The position numbers were made by a program, and so were the translations under genes. Source: Clostridiales bacterium (lineage in GTDB: Bacteria; Bacillota; Clostridia; Oscillospirales; CAG-272). From it: DNA of 64,000 bases. Numbering within the stretch: the first letter of the stretch is position 1; every line of letters starts with the position of its first letter. The stretch lies in assembly GCA_021202555.1 (NCBI GenBank), contig JAJQCT010000029.1:1-64000 (forward strand), written 5' to 3'. Of this stretch, positions 60,587-64,000 are shown piece after piece. The notes under the pieces were generated by a model that did no database searches, was not told the DNA's origin, and saw only the letters and a list, made by a program, of their open reading frames with translations.

Positions 60587-61187
60587 TCAAAAACGAAAGA
60601 AACGTCCTTCTGTGGCACTCGGTGGGACCGAGGCGTTGCAGCGCCTCCATATGCTCCTTTGTGCCATACGATTTATTCTTTGCGAACCCATAGCCCGGAT
60701 ATTCGCGGTCAAGCCCGACGAGAAGCCTGTCTCGGTATACCTTCGCTAAAATCGACGCCGCCGCGATTGAGGGCGATATTCCGTCGCCGTGAATTACCGT
60801 GCGCGCCGCTATCCCGTCAAATTCCGGCGATTTGTTCCCGTCAACAAGCACAATTGAAGGCACGACGGAAAGCTTTGAGACGGCGCGTCTCATCGCGAGC
60901 ATGGCGGCGTTCAGTATGTTCATCTCATCGATTTCCGAAACGGATGCCTCGGCGATTCCGTAAGCCACGGCGGACGAAACAATAATATCGTAAAGCGTCT
61001 CGCGACGCTTCGCGGACAGCTTTTTGGAATCGTTCAGTCCCTTTATCATAAGCCCGTCGGGCAAAATACAGGCGGCGGCGACGACAGGTCCCGCAAGGCA
61101 CCCTCTCCCCGCCTCATCGCACCCCGCGATAACGCCATAGCCCATGGCGCGGCATTCGTTCTCTATCGTGTATTCAAGCTCAGTCAC
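60567..61187 (-). CDS. rnhB: Ribonuclease HII
   Basis: 206 aa. Removes RNA from RNA-DNA hybrids, including single misincorporated ribonucleotides. Catalytic DEDD set: AGCDEAGRGCLAGPVVAAACIL (D, E), IVLVDGNK (D) and the C-terminal ASILAKVYRDRLL (D). Coupled to rbgA upstream (8-bp overlap) and yraN downstream. Confidence 0.96.
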   Translation of the reverse strand: MTELEYTIENECRAMGYGVIAGCDEAGRGCLAGPVVAAACILPDGLMIKGLNDSKKLSAKRRETLYDIIVSSAVAYGIAEASVSEIDEMNILNAAMLAMRRAVSKLSVVPSIVLVDGNKSPEFDGIAARTVIHGDGISPSIAAASILAKVYRDRLLVGLDREYPGYGFAKNKSYGTKEHMEALQRLGPTECHRRTFLSFLNDDERM

Positions 61188-62076
61188 AGAGCGTCCCCCT
61201 CGCGGTCGAGACAGGCGTCTCGAGCGTTATTCTTCCGATTTTTGCCGCGCGGAACTCGTCGAGCAGCATATTTGCCGTGCGCTCCGTTGAAACCTCGCCG
61301 CCCGACACAAGAAATCCGCGCTTTTTGCCTATTAAATTCATAAGCTCAAAGTCGGAAAGCTCGTCCCTTGACGGGATTTGCTCAAGCTTATATCTTTCGC
61401 GCAAAAGCTCGGGATAAGTCTCGCGCAGCCGCCCGAGAAGCGCCGCCGCGAGCGTTTCCGTATCGAGTATCGCGTCCTTTATTGCGCCCGTGAAGGCGAG
61501 ATTTTCGCCTACGCGGCGTTCGTCGAATTTGTGCCACAAAACGCCCGGGGTATCAAGCAGATCAAGCCCCGTCTTTGTCGCTATCCACTGCTGCCTTTGC
61601 GTAACGCCGGGACGATTTTCCGCCTTTGCGCGGCGCTCGCCGGCGAGCCTGTTTATGAGCGTCGATTTTCCGACGTTCGGTATTCCGACAATCATCACTC
61701 TGATGTGCCGTCCCGTCATTCCCTTCGCCTCGCGGCGCTTTATCTTTTCAGACAGCATTTCCGTTATCGTCGGCGTTATTTTGGAGATTCCCGCCCCCGT
61801 CACGCAGTCAATGGGAAGCGGAACGGTTTGTCCGCGATTTTTGAAATAAGAAACCCATGCGTCGGTTTTTGATGTATCGGCAAGTCCGCTTTTATTCAGT
61901 ACAGTAAGCGTCGGTTTCCCCGAAAGCAGCTTTGTAATTTCGGGATTGCGCGACGAATATGGGATTCGCGCGTCGAGTATCTCGATTACGGCGTCAACAA
62001 GAGCAAGGCTTTCCTTTATCTGCCGGCGCGTCCTTGCCATATGACCGGGAAACCACTGAATTTCCGTTCCGGGCAT
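61180..62076 (-). CDS. rbgA: Ribosome biogenesis GTPase RbgA/YlqF
   Basis: 298 aa circularly permuted GTPase for late 50S assembly. Order of motifs is permuted: G4 NKSGLAD (about 58), G1 GIPNVGKSTLINRL (about 130-143) and G3 DTPGVL (about 174). The N-terminus WFPGHMARTRRQIKE is the family hallmark. Gene order lepB-rbgA-rnhB-yraN is as in Bacillus. Confidence 0.97.
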   Translation of the reverse strand: MPGTEIQWFPGHMARTRRQIKESLALVDAVIEILDARIPYSSRNPEITKLLSGKPTLTVLNKSGLADTSKTDAWVSYFKNRGQTVPLPIDCVTGAGISKITPTITEMLSEKIKRREAKGMTGRHIRVMIVGIPNVGKSTLINRLAGERRAKAENRPGVTQRQQWIATKTGLDLLDTPGVLWHKFDERRVGENLAFTGAIKDAILDTETLAAALLGRLRETYPELLRERYKLEQIPSRDELSDFELMNLIGKKRGFLVSGGEVSTERTANMLLDEFRAAKIGRITLETPVSTARGTLCD

Positions 62077-62813
62077 TATGAAAACCTCTTAAAATGAGTG
62101 AAGCTTGAAATATCAAACACCACCCGCCCGAATATCTGCCGCTCGTCAATCACTCCGAGCAGAATATTCCGGCTGTCCGTCGAATGGTTGCGGTTATCGC
62201 CCATAACGAAAACGCATCCTTCGGGCACCGTATAGGGGAATGTGATTCCCGTCGCCGTCACCGTTCTGTCTGAGGCGAGATAACGGTATTCCGACTCGTC
62301 AAGCACTACCCCGTCAACCGTCACAGTCCATGTTTCAAAATCGATGTCTATCGTCTGCCCTCCCGTGGCGATTACGCGCTTTACAAGCGCCGTGTCGCCC
62401 CAGTAATCGCTGTCGGTTTTCTGAAAAACCACAATGTCGCCGTACTGCGGCGAATAAAGAATATCAGAGACGATGAGCGTATCCCCGTCGTAAAGCGTGT
62501 TGTTCATTGAATTTCCGTCAACGACTGCGAGCCTTACAAAAAACGTAAAGACTATGATTATGACAGACGTTGAAATCGCAAGCGTCTCCGTCAGGTCAAA
62601 CAGCATTGAGAGCGGCGAGACCTTTTCCTCGCCCGACTTATCGTCTTTTTTCGGAGGTTCCCCTCCGCCGCCATCCGCTTTCCTTGGAATTTCCTCTTTT
62701 TTGCCCGCGTTCATGTTAAAATCTTCCGCGTCAACATCGATTCCCTTCAGATTGAAAAAATCTCCGTCCTGACCGTTTCCCATGCTGCCGTTCATATTGT
62801 TCTCGTTCATCAA
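62076..62813 (-). CDS. lepB: Signal peptidase I
   Basis: 245 aa. A long acidic/Lys-rich N-terminal tail (about 1-70) precedes one membrane segment (about 78-98). The catalytic Ser is in VDGNSMNNTLYDGD and Lys in ALVKRVIATGG, and FVMGDNRNHSTDSR is the box E motif. Removes signal peptides of exported proteins. Its start overlaps nothing; the leader contains a dual-hairpin repeat. Confidence 0.95.
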   Translation of the reverse strand: MMNENNMNGSMGNGQDGDFFNLKGIDVDAEDFNMNAGKKEEIPRKADGGGGEPPKKDDKSGEEKVSPLSMLFDLTETLAISTSVIIIVFTFFVRLAVVDGNSMNNTLYDGDTLIVSDILYSPQYGDIVVFQKTDSDYWGDTALVKRVIATGGQTIDIDFETWTVTVDGVVLDESEYRYLASDRTVTATGITFPYTVPEGCVFVMGDNRNHSTDSRNILLGVIDERQIFGRVVFDISSFTHFKRFS

Positions 62814-62865
62814 TTCACCTCACTAAGGTCTCTGACCGTTTCTAAACGTCTTATTCGATAATATC

Positions 62866-62976
62866 GAGCGCTAAACCGCAAATATTCGATTCAAATCTAT
62901 GATTTTAATCGAATATTTGACAGACTTGAATAATGAATCTGCGATTTATTATTCAATGTCTTATTATACCATATAA
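62866..62976 (-). repeat. Dual-hairpin repeat, copy C (with partial copy D at 62977-62996)
   Basis: GAGCGCTAAACCG, hairpin 1 (CAAATATTCGATTCAAAT, loop CTATG, near-complement), ACAGACTTGA, hairpin 2 (TTGAATAATGAAT / ATTTATTATTCAA), TGTCTTATTATACCATATAA. The partial copy D (GCGCCAAACCGCAAATGTT) follows in tandem, and GTCTTATT at 62848-62855 hints at a further truncated copy before it. Confidence 0.82.
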
Positions 62977-62991
62977 AGCGCCAAACCGCAA
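62963..62991 (-). promoter_or_regulatory. Probable lepB promoter inside the repeat
   Basis: Minus strand: weak -35 TTGCGG (62986-62991, in partial copy D), 17-bp spacer ending TGG, TATAAT (62963-62968, in copy C). Confidence 0.55.
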
Positions 62992-63108
62992 ATGTTTTTT
63001 GAATCCTGACATGGACGGCAAAGTTGTGCGCATTTTTCGCGCTGAAAAAAATTTTTTTGAAAAATCGCGTTTTTAGGTGAGTACTTTTTCGTTTTTTTAC
63101 GACTATAC

Positions 63109-63142
63109 AGTATAAAGGTCATGTGACCATGACCTTTATACT
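63109..63142. repeat. 15-bp perfect inverted repeat
   Basis: AGTATAAAGGTCATG, loop TGAC, CATGACCTTTATACT. No T-run on either side, so not a standard terminator. Could be an operator or cruciform-prone site. Confidence 0.8.
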
Positions 63143-63223
63143 AACAAATATTTCGCTTGCGAAATATTGCTATTTCGCCTGCGAAATATTTGCCGGTGAA
63201 ATTATTTTGAAGGAGGGTTTATC

Positions 63224-63262
63224 ATGAAAAATGCTCATTTTCGGCGTTTGCGCACGCCTTGA
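63224..63262 (+). CDS. Possible 12-codon leader peptide
   Basis: ATG at 63224 follows GAAGGAGGG at 5-8 nt, one of the strongest ribosome sites in the window, and reads MKNAHFRRLRTP-stop. An 11-bp hairpin starts within its last codons. It may be a leader peptide controlling the lipoprotein gene, or the scar of a deleted gene that kept its ribosome site. It lies upstream of the promoter at 63329, so a leader role needs a second promoter. Confidence 0.35.
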   Translation: MKNAHFRRLRTP

Positions 63263-63328
63263 TTTGACGTTTTGCAAAAAATCTTTTGTCAAATCAAGCA
63301 TTTTGCAAAGGATTTTTTCAAGAAATGA

Positions 63329-63357
63329 TTGACAGACGCAAAAAGATGTGGTACAAT
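63329..63357 (+). promoter_or_regulatory. Promoter of the lipoprotein gene
   Basis: TTGACA (63329-63334), 17-bp spacer, TACAAT (63352-63357). AAAGGAGGATTATGCC then precedes the ATG at 63421. Confidence 0.85.
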
Positions 63358-63420
63358 TTATATTGAAAAGGGCTTTGCGCCCGACATCATGTATTTTATT
63401 TTTCAAAGGAGGATTATGCC

Positions 63421-64000
63421 ATGAAGAAAATTTTGATTCTCATTCTCGCGCTTGCGATGTGCTTTTCGGTCGCATCATGCGCAGACAATGTGGATGCTGA
63501 CGAGATAAAATCGGCAGACACCGACACGACCGCAATGGAGACGGAGAACGAGACTGACACAACCGACACGACCGAATCGGAGACTGAAAGCAATACCAAA
63601 TCACAAAAGATGAAACGGAAGAAGCGACGGAGAAGGAGACGATAACCGAAACGGAAGAAACTGCGGAGACAGTGAGCAATACAGAAGAACAAACCATAAC
63701 TTCCGACGACGATGGAGAGCTAAGCATTTTTCCATATGCCTGGCGCAGCATGAACGCGATGATTGTGACATGGGGCGAGATTGACGAACTATCATGGTCA
63801 ATCGACTATAAGAGCGTTGGCGTTGAAAATGTCGAGATTCTTTCCGCAACGATGAGTGAAAGTATTCTTCATGACAATTATCTCGTTGAATATTCATACG
63901 AAGAAGTTGTTTCGGACATCGATTATTTGCTGATTTCCGACGAATATTTGGATGATATTGTCGAGGGTGAAACAGCGTTGGTTTTCACACACAATTCAGT
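63421..64000 (+). pseudogene. Acidic lipoprotein gene with one frameshift, runs off window
   Basis: Starts MKKILILILALAMCFSVASCADN: signal peptide with lipobox, Cys at residue 20. An acidic Thr/Glu-rich linker follows. Near 63605 the frame falls into a short basic tail (KRKKRRRRRR-stop at 63645). One extra A in the AAAA run at 63605-63608 would join it to the next frame, which is open to the window edge. That frame continues the same acidic style (DETEEATEKETITETEETAETVSN) into a folded-looking domain (SIFPYAWRSMNAMIVTWGEIDELSW). I infer a single lipoprotein gene broken by a one-base loss, a sequencing error, or a slippage switch. No named domain recognised. Confidence 0.72.

Larger units (their letters stand above)
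62814..63420. other. Repeat-rich divergent region upstream of lepB and a lipoprotein gene
   Basis: 607 bp without an established gene. In order: a dual-hairpin repeat copy with the lepB -10 box, a truncated second copy, a 15-bp perfect inverted repeat (63109-63142), palindromes containing ATATTTCGC and GCGAAATAT (63146-63193), a 12-codon ORF with a strong ribosome site (63224-63262), an 11-bp hairpin (63258-63298) and the lipoprotein promoter (63329-63357). Confidence 0.75.

Noticed and set aside
62814-63420. CRISPR array
   Set aside because: The repeats here are dual-hairpin units and palindromes of different lengths without regular spacers. No cas genes in the window.

Overview
The window reads as a chromosomal contig of an uncultured, strictly anaerobic Firmicute of class Clostridia, probably a gut lineage. 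This rests on gene content seen here: LL-diaminopimelate aminotransferase (dapL), SpoIIIE/FtsK, RicT (YaaT), YlxR/YlxQ, RbgA (YlqF), a DUF1540 protein, a 2[4Fe-4S] ferredoxin, clean AGGAGG-type ribosome sites and consensus sigma-A promoters with 17-bp spacers. No 16S gene or taxonomic marker search was available, so a finer placement is not claimed.

Layout. 1-568: truncated start of GDP-mannose 4,6-dehydratase (minus strand). 774-6734: a minus-strand operon of three large serine recombinases, one resolvase-like protein without catalytic arginines, and a DUF6870 protein. 7056-12717: a plus-strand three-gene operon behind a perfect promoter, made of a TerB-N/TerB-C protein, a BrxD-like ATPase and an Lhr-like helicase; this is the best candidate for an under-described anti-mobile-element or stress system. 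12710-17937: NAD(P)HX repair enzyme, a GNAT-membrane fusion, a nuclease-XPD helicase fusion and an orphan Phd antitoxin. 18037-24331 (minus): solute-binding-like lipoprotein, VanY carboxypeptidase, pnp with a long leader hairpin, rpsO, and a split TSUP transporter. 24562-31969 (plus): ftsK, zinc-ribbon membrane protein, tmk, DJ-1 protein, 5-formyl-THF cyclo-ligase, CPBP protease, mltG.

32522-44322 (minus) is a biosynthetic operon dapF-dapL-purB-purA-guaA-nitrilase-PAS, interrupted between guaA and the nitrilase gene by an AT-rich 4.2-kb insertion. The insertion is bounded by a perfect 115-bp direct repeat and carries an HNH endonuclease, a Dam-type methylase and an XRE regulator (a probable restriction-modification system), plus decaying genes and an acetyltransferase. 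44438-44914: tRNA-Gln and tRNA-Ser. 44913-47824: DUF1961 protein and a GH2 glycosidase. 47916-53047: rimP-nusA-ylxR-ylxQ-infB. 53375-62813: ROK-like kinase, ferredoxin, ricT, holB, phosphoesterase, DUF1540, thrC, yraN, rnhB, rbgA, lepB. 62814-64000: a repeat-rich intergenic region and a frameshifted lipoprotein gene running off the edge.

A structured repeat of about 100 bp (two hairpins plus a -10 box) occurs in three full copies upstream of nnr and lepB. Homopolymeric G/C runs of 9-11 bases occur at four places, two of them inside or next to reading frames.
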